A DNA stretch of 64,000 nt from positions 62,001 to 126,000 of the forward strand of contig JAFODS010000019.1 in NCBI GenBank assembly GCA_017380575.1, in the 5' to 3' direction. Source of the stretch: Clostridia bacterium (GTDB lineage Bacteria; Bacillota; Clostridia; Oscillospirales; Acutalibacteraceae). Under the pieces are notes generated by a model, which saw only the letters and a list, made by a program, of their open reading frames with translations, was not told the DNA's origin and did no database searches. Shown piece by piece: positions 52,840 through 62,349 of the stretch (position 1 is its first letter; each line of letters starts with the position of its first letter). A program made the position numbers and the translations under genes.

Positions 52840-54045
52840 ATGTATGATATAGCTGTTATAGGTGCGGGCGCATCGGGAATTGTTGCGGCGATAAGTGCGA
52901 AGAAAACGAATGATAACCTTTCGGTTGCATTGATAGAAGCTTTACCTAAAATAGGAAAAAAGATTCTTGCAACTGGCAACGGAAGATGCAACCTTACAAA
53001 TCTTACAGCAAATACGAAAAGCTATAATACAAAAGCGGTTTCGGCTGTTATGGGAAATTGCCCTCCGAATAAAATTATTGAATTTTTCTCTTCAATAGGT
53101 CTTGAATGTGTCACCGACAGCGAATCAAGAGTTTATCCTATGAGCAACACAGCAACGGGTGTTCTTGATTGCCTCAGGTTTGAAGCAGACCGTCTTGAAA
53201 TAGATGTTATTACAGATACAAAAGTAACATCTGTTCGAAAGAACAACAGGACTTTTGTTATCAATGACAGCATTGAGTGCAGAAAGGTTGTTGTCGCAAC
53301 TGGCGGAAAAGCGGCACCCTCACAAGGCTCTGACGGAAGCGGATATCCGATAATTAAATCTTTAGGACATACGGTTACACAGCTTTATCCCGGACTGGTT
53401 CAGCTTACAGTTAAGGAAAATCTTAAATTTCTCAAGGGGATAAGGGTTAAAGCTACTGTTTCTTTGAAGGATAAAAACGGCAAAATGCTTGATAAATCGG
53501 AAGGTGAGATTCTTTTTGCAGATTACGGTCTTTCGGGAATTGCGATAATGGATGTCAGCAGAAGTGTCAAGGAAAACAACTGCATATGCAGTCTTGATAT
53601 ACTTTCCGATATGAAAAATGAAGCGGTATATGAATTCATCGCAAAAGCCAAAAAACGAAACCCGTCGCTTTTGCTTGAGGATGCATTGTGCGGAATCTTA
53701 CCTAAAAAGGTAGGATATCTGATTATCAAAAACTCAGGTTTCAGGCAGGATATAACCTTACGTGAACTGAGAAACGAAGATATAAATAAATTCGTCTGTA
53801 ATATGAAAAACTGTGTTTTTACAGTAATAGGTACAAGAGGTTTTGACAGTGCACAGATTACCGTCGGCGGAGCAGTGTTTGATGAGTTTGATACAAAAAC
53901 TCTTGAATCGAAATTTGCAGAAGGTCTTTACTGCACAGGTGAACTCCTGGATGTTGATGCACCCTGCGGTGGATTTAATCTCCAATGGGCGTGGGCGAGC
54001 GGAATTGTTGCAGGAAACGCTGCGGCATATAGTTTAACAAGATGA
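52840..54045 (+). CDS. NAD(P)/FAD-dependent oxidoreductase (HI0933/BaiN-like)
   Basis: The 401-residue flavoprotein has the dinucleotide motif YDIAVIGAGASGIVAAI at its start, KIGKKILATGNGRCNLTN, VVVATGGKAAPSQGSDGSGY and the C-terminal GELLDVDAPCGGFNLQWAW. These are the signatures of the HI0933 family, annotated as BaiN or YhiN-like enzymes of uncertain substrate. The ATG at 52840 follows GGGAGGTGA; the longer start at 52804 lacks a site. Confidence 0.9.
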   Translation: MYDIAVIGAGASGIVAAISAKKTNDNLSVALIEALPKIGKKILATGNGRCNLTNLTANTKSYNTKAVSAVMGNCPPNKIIEFFSSIGLECVTDSESRVYPMSNTATGVLDCLRFEADRLEIDVITDTKVTSVRKNNRTFVINDSIECRKVVVATGGKAAPSQGSDGSGYPIIKSLGHTVTQLYPGLVQLTVKENLKFLKGIRVKATVSLKDKNGKMLDKSEGEILFADYGLSGIAIMDVSRSVKENNCICSLDILSDMKNEAVYEFIAKAKKRNPSLLLEDALCGILPKKVGYLIIKNSGFRQDITLRELRNEDINKFVCNMKNCVFTVIGTRGFDSAQITVGGAVFDEFDTKTLESKFAEGLYCTGELLDVDAPCGGFNLQWAWASGIVAGNAAAYSLTR

Positions 54046-54105
54046 ATGAAGTTAGTCACAAAGATATTGAGATAATTTAAAATCGTATTTCTTGGGGGAT
54101 ATAGA

Positions 54106-54750
54106 ATGAAGAAAGTTTTTGTGTTTATGTTGGTTTTACTGTTGTTTTCAGGTTGCAGCATAAATGAGGATACGACCCCCGGAGAATCTGAAACAATCGC
54201 AACTGAACCTACAATTGCAACCGAAAAGCCAAGTGACAGTTTTGAAAATGTAGCGATTATTAATCATAAGATGTCAAGATTTTTTGCAGGATATGATCAT
54301 TATGATGCCAACAAAGCGGTTGAAAAAATACTTAATCTTATCAATCAAAGGGATAAAAATGCTTTGATAGCTGAATTTTCTCAGGGAACAAAAAATTGTG
54401 AAGATCTTGACAGGCAAGTTGAAGTTTTATTTGATTACATTAATGAGCCGATTGTTGATTACACTGAAGCCGAACCGGGAGTGGCAGAAGATGTAAGCTA
54501 TGGCGAAACTGTTCGAAAATCGTTCAGAATTTCGATAGAAGCGTATACAGATTCTATGAAATACTATTTTGATTTTGAGATAGTGCAAATTGACAAAGCA
54601 AATGAAAACAATGTCGGAATAAATTCAATGTGTGTGTTTGCCGAAGAAGTTAATCAATATTATCTTGATAACTATGATGTAAATGATTTTCCGTCAAGAG
54701 AAGTAACGTCAGGATTGGTTTGTTTTTCAAAAGATGGAATAATTAACTGA
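54106..54750 (+). CDS. Lipoprotein, DUF5104-like
   Basis: The 214-residue protein starts with a signal peptide ending in the lipobox LFSGC (Cys18), so it is exported and lipid-anchored. The mature part has a Thr/Glu-rich linker, then NKAVEKILNLINQRDKNALIAEFS, resembling DUF5104. The function is unknown. GGGGGA lies before the ATG. It sits between the flavoprotein and a bidirectional terminator. Confidence 0.7.
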   Translation: MKKVFVFMLVLLLFSGCSINEDTTPGESETIATEPTIATEKPSDSFENVAIINHKMSRFFAGYDHYDANKAVEKILNLINQRDKNALIAEFSQGTKNCEDLDRQVEVLFDYINEPIVDYTEAEPGVAEDVSYGETVRKSFRISIEAYTDSMKYYFDFEIVQIDKANENNVGINSMCVFAEEVNQYYLDNYDVNDFPSREVTSGLVCFSKDGIIN

Positions 54751-54788
54751 AAGCTAAATTAAAACAATATACTGTTAAAAAAAGAGTA

Positions 54789-54815
54789 AAAGCACCCTAA
54801 TGGGTGCTTTCTTTA
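54789..54815. terminator. Bidirectional terminator between lipoprotein and ricT
   Basis: AAAGCACCC (54789-54797) pairs with GGGTGCTTT (54802-54810), with T- and A-rich flanks. Confidence 0.85.
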
Positions 54816-54817
54816 CT

Positions 54818-55681
54818 TTATTCAATATCTTTCAATGCATCAATTTCTGATTTATCAACAGTAATTCTTTTGTCCTTGATAAGCTTTACATCTTTTCTGT
54901 GATATACTGCAGGGGCGGCTTCAGGATATCTGTCAAGGCAGATTTTAAGCATTCCTTTAAGAAGATTGACTTCAACAACGGAGCCTTTACCCTGCGGAGT
55001 GTCAACGATTGCACCGACCTTGGGTGTTACGTGAAGAAGATGTTCGTATGCGTTCTGCTCGTATTTAAGACAGCACATAAGTCTTCCGCACGTACCGCTG
55101 ATTTTAGTGGGGTTAAGGGAAAGACCCTGTTCCTTTGCCATCTTGATTGAAACGGGCTGGAAATCACCGAGAAAGCTGTTACAGCAGAAAGGCCTTCCGC
55201 AGATGCCGAGACCGCCCTTCATCTTTGATTCGTCACGCACACCGATCTGACGAAGCTCAATTCTTATTCTGAATACGCTTGCAAGGTCTTTTACAAGCTC
55301 ACGGAAGTCAACACGTCCGTCAGATGTGAAATAGAAAAGAACCTTACTTCCGTCAAAAGTATATTCAACATCCACAAGCTTCATGTCAAGCTTGTGGTTT
55401 TCGATTTTCTTAAGGCAGATTTCGAAAGCTTCCTTTTCCTTAATCTTATTGTTTTCAACAGTTTTAAGATCTTCAGGAGTAGCAAGACGGATAATCGGCT
55501 TAAGCGGTTTTATGATTTCTTCGTCATCTATTGTTCTGTTTTCCATTGCAACTTCACCGCATTCGATACCGCGTACGGTTTCGACAATTGCAAAGTCACC
55601 TTTTTTAAATTCAACGTCAAGGGGATCAAAATAATAAATCTTACCGACCTCTTTAAAACGTATTCCGACTACTTTGGACAT
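54818..55681 (-). CDS. ricT: RicT/YaaT PSP1-domain protein
   Basis: RicT is part of the RicA-RicF-RicT complex that affects RNA processing and sporulation in Bacillus. The 287-residue PSP1 protein has KGDFAIVETVRGIECGEV near its start, GVRDESKMKGGLGICGRPFCC and TCGRLMCCLKYEQ. These show the Cys-rich cluster that binds iron-sulfur clusters in the family. It is downstream of holB and darA, as in Bacillus yaaQ-yaaR-holB-yaaT. Confidence 0.93.
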   Translation of the reverse strand: MSKVVGIRFKEVGKIYYFDPLDVEFKKGDFAIVETVRGIECGEVAMENRTIDDEEIIKPLKPIIRLATPEDLKTVENNKIKEKEAFEICLKKIENHKLDMKLVDVEYTFDGSKVLFYFTSDGRVDFRELVKDLASVFRIRIELRQIGVRDESKMKGGLGICGRPFCCNSFLGDFQPVSIKMAKEQGLSLNPTKISGTCGRLMCCLKYEQNAYEHLLHVTPKVGAIVDTPQGKGSVVEVNLLKGMLKICLDRYPEAAPAVYHRKDVKLIKDKRITVDKSEIDALKDIE

Positions 55682-55710
55682 AGTTGGTACCTCCGGGATT
55701 TGTATGGTAG

Positions 55711-56574
55711 TTATCCGCCGTAAGCAGTGTTTCTGAGTATACTGCAGAAGCGGGTTGTAAGCAGATTTTTGTTTGCATTTTTGTTGATACAGTCAAAGAG
55801 ATGTTCTGTGTTTTCAACAAGTGCAATGAGTGTTTTTAACGGGAATTTAGCCGCCAGACGTTTTGCTGTATCTTCGTGGTGGCTCAGAGTAATGTTGCTT
55901 CCTGCATTTACTGCAACAGCATCGCGGAAAATAAGCTGCAACGATGTGAGGGTAACAGAAAATAAATCTTTATCTTTTTCAAAGGCTGACGAAAGTCGCA
56001 TAAAATTAAGCTCCGTAACTTCTGTCAGAGCGACAGCAAGCTTTTCGGCAAGCTCATCGGCTTTGAGAGCGTACTCATCCGTAATTCTATGGTCATCAGC
56101 ACCAAGGTTGAACGGTGTGACACGCGACATAATTGTTTCAAGAAGAGCGGCTCTTGACTCGCACAAAAGTATAAATCTTGCGTGTGAAGGCGGCTCTTCA
56201 AGTGTTTTAAGAAAAGCGTTCTGAGCCGAAGCGTTCATCTTGTCTGTGTTTTTTAAAATATATACCTTGCATTTTGCTTCGTTCGGAAGAATGTATGAGT
56301 CTGCACGGATTTCTCGTACAAAATCAACCTTGAATGTTTTTTCCTTCTTGTCTTCAGGGTCAAAAATTATAACGTCAGGATGCGTACCGTTTTTTAATTT
56401 AAGGCAGTCTTTGCACATTCCGCAGGGGACATCGCTTTGACAAAGAAATGCTGAAGCAATATACAATGCAAGCTCGTCACGGTCATCAGCGTTGCCTGAG
56501 TCAATCAGAATTGCATGAGGAAGCCGACAGTTTTTAATCAGCTCCGTGACCATATCGAAAATCTTAGTGTTCAT
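55711..56574 (-). CDS. holB: DNA polymerase III delta' subunit
   Basis: HolB is a clamp-loader subunit. The 287-residue protein has the AAA fold with a zinc motif CQSDVPCGMCKDCLKL, HPDVIIFDPE, KTLEEPPSHARFILLCES and the sensor-like RVTPFNL. The P-loop is absent, as expected for delta'. The start at 56574 follows AGGA; the upstream extension to 56619 would overlap darA. It lies between darA and ricT. Confidence 0.9.
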   Translation of the reverse strand: MNTKIFDMVTELIKNCRLPHAILIDSGNADDRDELALYIASAFLCQSDVPCGMCKDCLKLKNGTHPDVIIFDPEDKKEKTFKVDFVREIRADSYILPNEAKCKVYILKNTDKMNASAQNAFLKTLEEPPSHARFILLCESRAALLETIMSRVTPFNLGADDHRITDEYALKADELAEKLAVALTEVTELNFMRLSSAFEKDKDLFSVTLTSLQLIFRDAVAVNAGSNITLSHHEDTAKRLAAKFPLKTLIALVENTEHLFDCINKNANKNLLTTRFCSILRNTAYGG

Positions 56575-56590
56575 AAAAATTCCTGCTTTA

Positions 56591-56914
56591 TTACATTTTG
56601 TGGAACTGTTCAACGTCAAGGACGAAAACAGTAGCTCCGCCGACTGTTATCTGAACGGGGATTGCAGGCATTACACCGCTTTCAAACGCAGGAGAAACTG
56701 AAGTGATTTCTTCTCTTTTTCTGCAATTGGTACGAAGAATTTCAAGAAGTGTATCAACCTTGTCATCCTCAACACCCATAAGAAGTGTAAGGTTGCCTGC
56801 ACGCAGAAATCCTCCTGTTGTTGAGAGCTTTGTGGCATAAAAACCGGCTTTTGTAATTTCGCTGAGAACTGTCTGTGAATCGTCACTGTTGATGATTGCA
56901 ACAATAAGTTTCAT
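56591..56914 (-). CDS. darA: Cyclic-di-AMP receptor DarA (PII-like, YaaQ)
   Basis: The 107-residue PII-like protein has MKLIVAIINSDDSQTV, ATKLSTTGGFLRAGNLTLLMGVED (given in parts) and GGATVFVLDVEQF at its end. These match DarA/PstA, a trimeric binder of cyclic di-AMP. Its partner is unknown. It is 16 bp upstream of holB. Expected neighbours tmk and yaaR are not present. Confidence 0.95.
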   Translation of the reverse strand: MKLIVAIINSDDSQTVLSEITKAGFYATKLSTTGGFLRAGNLTLLMGVEDDKVDTLLEILRTNCRKREEITSVSPAFESGVMPAIPVQITVGGATVFVLDVEQFHKM

Positions 56915-56929
56915 AACAAGATCATTCCT

Positions 56930-57718
56930 TTATTTGTTCAGTATTTCAAGATTTCGTTTAATTACTTTATCTCCGCGCCAGGCATAAGCTCTGTCGGAAA
57001 TATCAGAATCTGTACGGGCTTTAATTTCTGCACCGATTCTGAAGTTATCAATCGGCTCAATTTTTATGTTTCTGTTCATCGGACAGACATTCTGACAAAT
57101 ATCGCAACCCCAGGCACACCCGGTTGACTTTATCAGCTTTTCCTGTTCCTCTGTGAGTGAACCTTTTTTCTGTGTGATAGCGGAAAGACATTTTTGGGGA
57201 TTGATGCCGTTATCGCTGATTGCTTTGGCAGGACAGGCATCAATACATTTTCTGCATTCCACACAAAGCGAATTAACAACGTTCGGATAATCAAAAACTT
57301 TTGTTGTAACGATTTCTCCGATGAAAACCCAGGAACCGTACGTTGGGTTAATGAAAAGACCGTTAAGTCCTTTAACGCCAAGTCCTGCTGAAACTGCAGC
57401 TTTAACCTCGGGAATAGGAGAGTTGTCCGTGAAGACTGTGAACTCTTCATCAGGATAAGCTTCTTTGAGCTTTTGTGAAGCAGAAAGAAGAATCGGAGTA
57501 ATGGTGTCGTGATAATCGGGAACAACAGCATATTTTGATATGTCTGAGCCTTCATATGCACTGTCACCCAGGTAGTACGGAAACAGCAATACAATTACGC
57601 TTTCAGGTTTTTCGGGAAGTCTGTTTTTAGCTCTGCAGTCAATAAGATTATCTTTAACTTTATCAAAGGGGCAGAACCCATAAACAGGTGCTGTTTCTGA
57701 AAGAATTTTATCAATCAT
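56930..57718 (-). CDS. QueG-like epoxyqueuosine reductase, short form
   Basis: QueG reduces epoxyqueuosine to queuosine using cobalamin and two iron-sulfur clusters. The 262-residue protein aligns with its core: FTDNSPIPEVKAAVSAGLG, GSWVFIGEIVTT, cluster motifs CVECRKCIDACPAKAI and CAWGCDICQNVCPMN. It lacks the C-terminal HEAT-repeat region of the roughly 380-residue enzyme. The window also has queA and tgt, so a role in queuosine is plausible. A different reductase activity cannot be excluded. Confidence 0.75.
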   Translation of the reverse strand: MIDKILSETAPVYGFCPFDKVKDNLIDCRAKNRLPEKPESVIVLLFPYYLGDSAYEGSDISKYAVVPDYHDTITPILLSASQKLKEAYPDEEFTVFTDNSPIPEVKAAVSAGLGVKGLNGLFINPTYGSWVFIGEIVTTKVFDYPNVVNSLCVECRKCIDACPAKAISDNGINPQKCLSAITQKKGSLTEEQEKLIKSTGCAWGCDICQNVCPMNRNIKIEPIDNFRIGAEIKARTDSDISDRAYAWRGDKVIKRNLEILNK

Positions 57719-57728
57719 TTAAAATCTC

Positions 57729-58661
57729 CTAAGCGATTGTCTGCACCGCGGCGATTATAAGCGGAATCGTAATTATAGACATAAAGCTGACAGTTGCAAC
57801 AATCTGTGCGGCAAGGCTTGTGTCCTTATTATATTTTGCGGCAAACATTACTGTGTTGTTTGCTGTCGGAGCACAAGCGGAAATTGTAAGTGCAATGAGC
57901 AAGGTTCCGGTAATGCCGAGAAGATAGTAAATACCAACCATCGCAGCAGGAAGCACCAAAAGCTTCATAAAGGCTACAAGAAGAATTTTCTTGTGCTTGA
58001 AAATATCATTCAGCTTAGTGTGTGAAAGGAAAGTTCCGAAAATAAGCATTGCGATCGGAGTCTGCATTGAAGCGAGATAGGAAATCGGCTCATTAATAAG
58101 AGCAGGAAGCTTGATTTTGAAAAGGAACAGCGGTAATCCGATAAGAACGGAAAGAACACCCGGATTGAGAATAAGCTTCTTTTTGTCAAATTTGCCGTCC
58201 ACATTGTTCATTATATAAACACCGTGGGTAAAAGAAACCGCATTGAATGCCATAACAACTGCTGAGCAGTAAAAAACGCCTTCGTCGCCTAAAATAGCCT
58301 CGGTCAGAGGAAGTGTCATATATCCGACATTTCCGTAAATTGAGCTGTATCTGAAAAGGATGTTTTTCTCGCGGTCGCCTTTACGGTATAAAGGAATGTT
58401 AAGCACGATGGCGACTAAGTGCATAAGGAAACCGCAACCGACAGCAATAAGAAGCTTTATACCTGTTTCTTTAGTAAATTCCTGATTAAGGAAAGAACGT
58501 ATAATCACACAAGGAGTGATTATATAAAAAAGCAGGTCGGTACAAGCTTTTGCGGTTTTTTCGGTGAATAATCCGATTTTATCACTTATAGCACCTATAA
58601 AAACAATGATGTAAAGTATACCGACTTGCTGTGCGGCGATTCTTACGTTTTCAAAAAACAT
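57729..58661 (-). CDS. AEC family transporter (auxin efflux carrier-type)
   Basis: The 310-residue protein has about ten hydrophobic segments and the AEC-type helix ends LFYIITPCVIIRSFL and ISACAPTANNTVMFA, the latter with the conserved Asn pair. AEC members move malate, other carboxylates or amino acids. It is on the same strand as citrate synthase upstream and a QueG-like gene downstream; carboxylate transport would fit but is not shown. Confidence 0.88.
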   Translation of the reverse strand: MFFENVRIAAQQVGILYIIVFIGAISDKIGLFTEKTAKACTDLLFYIITPCVIIRSFLNQEFTKETGIKLLIAVGCGFLMHLVAIVLNIPLYRKGDREKNILFRYSSIYGNVGYMTLPLTEAILGDEGVFYCSAVVMAFNAVSFTHGVYIMNNVDGKFDKKKLILNPGVLSVLIGLPLFLFKIKLPALINEPISYLASMQTPIAMLIFGTFLSHTKLNDIFKHKKILLVAFMKLLVLPAAMVGIYYLLGITGTLLIALTISACAPTANNTVMFAAKYNKDTSLAAQIVATVSFMSIITIPLIIAAVQTIA

Positions 58662-58679
58662 ACTTTATCCTCAAATCAA

Positions 58680-59570
58680 TTAATTCTCGTTTGCGTTACT
58701 TTCAGCTTTTGATGATGAAATGCATACGTAAATTGCATAAACAGCAAAAGTAAGGTCGCTGATACATACAGGGTGAAGGGGATTGATGAGCTCGCTTTTT
58801 CCGGTTATAAGGAGAATAAGCTTCGGGATGAAGCATACTAGTGCAAACATTGCAACGGGAAGACCATAGGCGTAGATTTTCCAGAAAATATCTTCTGCAT
58901 CAATTTTTGATCTGATCTGAGCAAATGCAAGGAAGAAGACCATAGCGAAAACAATTGCGAAAAGCTCAAGGAAAAGATCGGAAACGTTTGTGAATGCAAT
59001 CGTTCTCTTGAATCTGTAGAGAAGACGGAAAACACACCATACAACAGGGCTGAGAGCAAGAATTTTAAATTTTGAAACAGCGGTTTCGTTAAGTGCAGAC
59101 AGTCCTGAAATAAGGAAATGGAATCCTGACAAAGCAGCGAAGAAACCTTCAGCTATAAGAAGTGTTCCGCCCTGAGCCGAAATGTATGCGGATAAACCGT
59201 CGCGGTCAAGATATCTAGGAGCGTTGCTGATGAGATCGATGAAGTCAGTAATAAGATCAACTCCGCTGATAACTGCACCTGCTGCCATAATAAGAGAAAC
59301 AGCAAGAAAAACTTTGGAATTCTTACCTACAGTTACAGTAGGTATTGATTTATGACAGAGATACGGTAAAACGATACAGATAATCATTGCAACGGCAAGG
59401 ATACCGTAGACAACAATAACAGAAAAATCTTTTTCATCAAAAAATCCTGTTGAGGGATTAATCAGTTTTGCATGCTGATAAACCCTGAGCGGAACTGCAA
59501 TAAGAATTGCTGCCAAAACGGCAAAAAAAGGAATTCTCAAGATAAGGCTGTCGTTCTTTGTTTTTTTCAT
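58680..59570 (-). CDS. Polytopic membrane protein of unknown function
   Basis: I do not recognise this 296-residue protein. It has about seven membrane helices, for example RIPFFAVLAAILIAVPLRVY, IVVYGILAVAMIICIVLPYL and FAIVFAMVFFLAFAQI, with an acidic loop between helices 3 and 4. It begins just 1 bp after citrate synthase, so it is surely in the same transcript. A sequence search would be needed to place it. Confidence 0.7.
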   Translation of the reverse strand: MKKTKNDSLILRIPFFAVLAAILIAVPLRVYQHAKLINPSTGFFDEKDFSVIVVYGILAVAMIICIVLPYLCHKSIPTVTVGKNSKVFLAVSLIMAAGAVISGVDLITDFIDLISNAPRYLDRDGLSAYISAQGGTLLIAEGFFAALSGFHFLISGLSALNETAVSKFKILALSPVVWCVFRLLYRFKRTIAFTNVSDLFLELFAIVFAMVFFLAFAQIRSKIDAEDIFWKIYAYGLPVAMFALVCFIPKLILLITGKSELINPLHPVCISDLTFAVYAIYVCISSSKAESNANEN

Positions 59571-59571
59571 T

Positions 59572-60993
59572 TTACTTGCCTATCCTTTCTTCAAACGGTA
59601 CGTATTCGGTATCAAGAGTGAATTTATCAACTCGGTCTTCGATTTTAATATATTCTCTTCTTGTCGAAACGCTCTTGTATGCCGGTCGGATAATTCTGCC
59701 GCCTGTCATAAGTTCTTCAAGACGGTGTGCTGACCAACCTGCGATTCTTGCAGTTGTGAAAAGCGGAGTGAAGATATCTTCGGGAATCTGAAGCATTTCG
59801 TAGATAAGACCTGAATACATATCAACATTAGCACAGATCGGCTTCTTGCTTCCCTTAACCTTAAGGAAGATTTCAGGAGTAAGACGTTCAACTGTTTCAA
59901 TAAGGTTGAATCGTTCTTCATAGCCTGCCTTCTGTGCGAATTTTCTTGCTTCCTCTTTGAGGATAACTGCTCTCGGGTCGGAGAGGGTATAAACTGCATG
60001 ACCCATACCGTAGATAAGGCCTGAACCGTCACCGGCTTCTTTCTTGATTATTTTTTCAAGGAAATCGGCAATCTGACCTTCGTTGGAAATGTCGCTTACA
60101 CCTTCACGGATGTGATTGAACATTTCAGCAACCTTGATGTTAGCACCGCCGTGCTTTGGTCCTTTAAGAGCACCGATTGCAGCAGCGTATGCAGCATAAG
60201 TGTCTGTTCCGCTTGATGTAAGAACTCTTGCGGCAAATGTTGAGTTGTTACCGCCGCCGTGTTCAGCATGAACCATAAGACAAAGGTCAAGGAGCTTTGC
60301 TTCTTCATCTGTGAAAGTTTTATCCGAACGCATTGAACGAAGAACAGCTTCTGCTGTTGAATGGTTCGATTTCGTCGGATGGATGTACATGCTCTTTTTG
60401 TAATAATGACGTCTCTTAACCTGATATGCATAAGACATAATTACAGGAATCTGTGCAATGAGCTGGATAGACTGACGGATTACATTCTCGATTGAAAGAT
60501 CGTCAGGGTTTTCGTCGTATGAATAAAGAGCAAGGACCGAACGTGTAATTTTATTCATGATATCGGGCGAGGGTGCCTTCATAATCATATCTTCAATAAA
60601 ATCGTCGGGCAGATTTCTGCATTCAGCAAGAATCTGACTGAATTTTTCAAGCTGTCGTGTTGTGGGAAGAGAACCGAAAATAAGGAGCCATGCAACTTCT
60701 TCAAAACCAAAGCGGTTTTCTTCCTGACAGTTCTTAACGATGTCTGACATATTGACACCGCGGAAGAAAAGATTACCTTCCTTCGGAACTCTTTCACCGT
60801 CGTTGATGTAGTAACCGTCAACGGAACTGATTTTTGTAAGACCTGCCATAACGCCTGTACCGTCGGCATTACGGAGTCCGCGTTTAACACCGTATTTGGT
60901 GAAATCGTCGGGATTGATTTTATTATGTTTACGGAGCTCTTCTACAAGAAACTCGACGTTTTCGTTTGTGATTGGAGTCATATAAGATGCCAT
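59572..60993 (-). CDS. gltA: Citrate synthase
   Basis: The enzyme condenses oxaloacetate with acetyl-CoA. The 473-residue protein has DGYYINDGERVPKEGNLFFRG near its start, the catalytic HAEHGGGNNSTFAARV region, GMGHAVYTLSDPRA and CANVDMYSG with the active-site Asp. It is a longer citrate synthase of the type seen in Clostridia. It could also act as a methylcitrate synthase. It heads an operon with a membrane protein, AEC carrier and QueG-like gene. Confidence 0.93.
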   Translation of the reverse strand: MASYMTPITNENVEFLVEELRKHNKINPDDFTKYGVKRGLRNADGTGVMAGLTKISSVDGYYINDGERVPKEGNLFFRGVNMSDIVKNCQEENRFGFEEVAWLLIFGSLPTTRQLEKFSQILAECRNLPDDFIEDMIMKAPSPDIMNKITRSVLALYSYDENPDDLSIENVIRQSIQLIAQIPVIMSYAYQVKRRHYYKKSMYIHPTKSNHSTAEAVLRSMRSDKTFTDEEAKLLDLCLMVHAEHGGGNNSTFAARVLTSSGTDTYAAYAAAIGALKGPKHGGANIKVAEMFNHIREGVSDISNEGQIADFLEKIIKKEAGDGSGLIYGMGHAVYTLSDPRAVILKEEARKFAQKAGYEERFNLIETVERLTPEIFLKVKGSKKPICANVDMYSGLIYEMLQIPEDIFTPLFTTARIAGWSAHRLEELMTGGRIIRPAYKSVSTRREYIKIEDRVDKFTLDTEYVPFEERIGK

Positions 60994-61022
60994 AGTTTCA
61001 CCGCCAAATAATATTTCAGAAC

Positions 61023-61052
61023 ATTATACAATATAATGCGTTGTAAAGTCAA
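61023..61052 (-). promoter_or_regulatory. Promoter of the citrate synthase operon
   Basis: On the minus strand TTGACT and TATAAT are separated by 18 nt, ending about 30 nt before the ATG. Confidence 0.65.
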
Positions 61053-61135
61053 GAAAAATGCATATATTTCTGGCACTCGGAAAGTAATTATTTTAAGCTT
61101 GTCTGCATAGAAATTTAGCATAGGAGGAACAAAAA

Positions 61136-62089
61136 ATGAAACAGATATTTTTAATATGCTCGATTCTTACGGTTTCAATGATTATTATACCTCTTGCAGT
61201 TATGAAAGACACACGTGAAAAGCCTGTCTCGTCAACTGTTTCGGTGCAGGAGGATAACGGATACATAAGCGTTATGAAGAGCGAAAACGGAAAGGTTGAA
61301 AAGGTAAGTGAAAGAGAATATATTATTGGTTCTTTGGCGGCTGAAATGGATTTTTCGTGCCATGATGAAGCCCTTAAAGCACAGGCTGTTGCTTGTTATA
61401 CATACGCTGTATACACCAAAAACAAGGGCGTTGAAGAAGACCTGAACGGTGCTGATATCAGCGACAGTCCTGATGTTCATCAGGGATATATAAATGCAGA
61501 GGAAAGAGAGAAAAAATGGGGTGAAAATTTCGGAAAATATGAGAAAAAAGCAGGTGAAATAGTCGATTCGGTTGAAGGGAAATTTATTGTTTATGACGGC
61601 AAACCGATACTTGCGGTTTATCACGATTTAAACAACGGAAGAACAATAGATGCCAAAACAGTATGGAAGGAAAAAATACCGTATCTGATAGGTAAGGAAA
61701 GCCCCGGGGATAAACTTTCTCCCGACTACAGTAAAGAAGTGAAATTTACATATGATGAATTCAGCTCACGGCTTGAAAAAATTGACGGTATTGTTTTAAG
61801 CGGAGCGAAAGAAAACTGGATAGGCAAATCTGAAAAAACAGAAAGCGGATACGTTAAGAATGTTGAAATCTGCGGTGAAAAAATATCGTCTGAAGATTTC
61901 TGTACAGCACTTGAACTGAGAAGCAGATGCTTTACCCTGAATAGTAATGACGACAATATAAAAATCAATGTTATCGGAAACGGGCATATGGTGGGTATGA
62001 GCCAGTACGGAGCGGATTATATGGCAAGGCAAGGTGCTGATTATGAAGAAATTTTAAAATATTATTATACGGGTGTAGAAATTCAGTGA
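61136..62089 (+). CDS. spoIID: Stage II sporulation protein D (SpoIID/LytB domain)
   Basis: SpoIID is a lytic transglycosylase that remodels peptidoglycan during engulfment. The 317-residue protein has an N-terminal anchor (CSILTVSMIIIPLAVM), then EYIIGSLAAEMDFSCHDEALKAQAVACYTYAVY (given in parts) and the C-terminal GHMVGMSQYGADYMARQG, all diagnostic. AGGAGG precedes the ATG. A weak sigma-E-like TAATTATTTT/GCATAGAAAT pair lies upstream, unproven. It is monocistronic. Confidence 0.93.
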   Translation: MKQIFLICSILTVSMIIIPLAVMKDTREKPVSSTVSVQEDNGYISVMKSENGKVEKVSEREYIIGSLAAEMDFSCHDEALKAQAVACYTYAVYTKNKGVEEDLNGADISDSPDVHQGYINAEEREKKWGENFGKYEKKAGEIVDSVEGKFIVYDGKPILAVYHDLNNGRTIDAKTVWKEKIPYLIGKESPGDKLSPDYSKEVKFTYDEFSSRLEKIDGIVLSGAKENWIGKSEKTESGYVKNVEICGEKISSEDFCTALELRSRCFTLNSNDDNIKINVIGNGHMVGMSQYGADYMARQGADYEEILKYYYTGVEIQ

Positions 62090-62106
62090 ATTTTTTCGTA
62101 AAACTA

Positions 62107-62134
62107 TTGCATTTTCTCGTTGATATGTTACAAT
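62107..62134 (+). promoter_or_regulatory. Promoter of the ferredoxin gene
   Basis: TTGCAT and TACAAT are separated by 16 nt and end 33 nt before the ATG. Confidence 0.65.
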
Positions 62135-62167
62135 GTAATCAAATCTGGGACAAGGAGGAAGATTAAA

Positions 62168-62338
62168 ATGGCATTTAAAATTACTGATGATTGCATCTCT
62201 TGCGGTGCATGTGAAGCTGAGTGCCCGGTAGGTGCTATCGCTGAAGGTGATGGCAAGTATGAGATCGATGCTGATGCTTGCGTATCATGCGGTGCATGTG
62301 CAGACGCTTGCCCGGTAGCTGCTCCCGTAGAGGAATAA
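62168..62338 (+). CDS. Ferredoxin, 2[4Fe-4S] clostridial type
   Basis: The 56-residue protein has two CXXCXXCXXXCP-type motifs, CISCGACEAECPVGAI and CVSCGACADACPVAAP, each binding one 4Fe-4S cluster. It shuttles low-potential electrons in fermentation. The ATG at 62168 follows AAGGAGGAA; the longer reading from 62120 overlaps the promoter. Confidence 0.95.
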   Translation: MAFKITDDCISCGACEAECPVGAIAEGDGKYEIDADACVSCGACADACPVAAPVEE

Positions 62339-62349
62339 TCAAACTTCAT

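Noticed and set aside
62120..62167. Longer start for ferredoxin
   Set aside because: It overlaps the -10 box and ribosome binding site, and family members begin at the MAFKI-like position.
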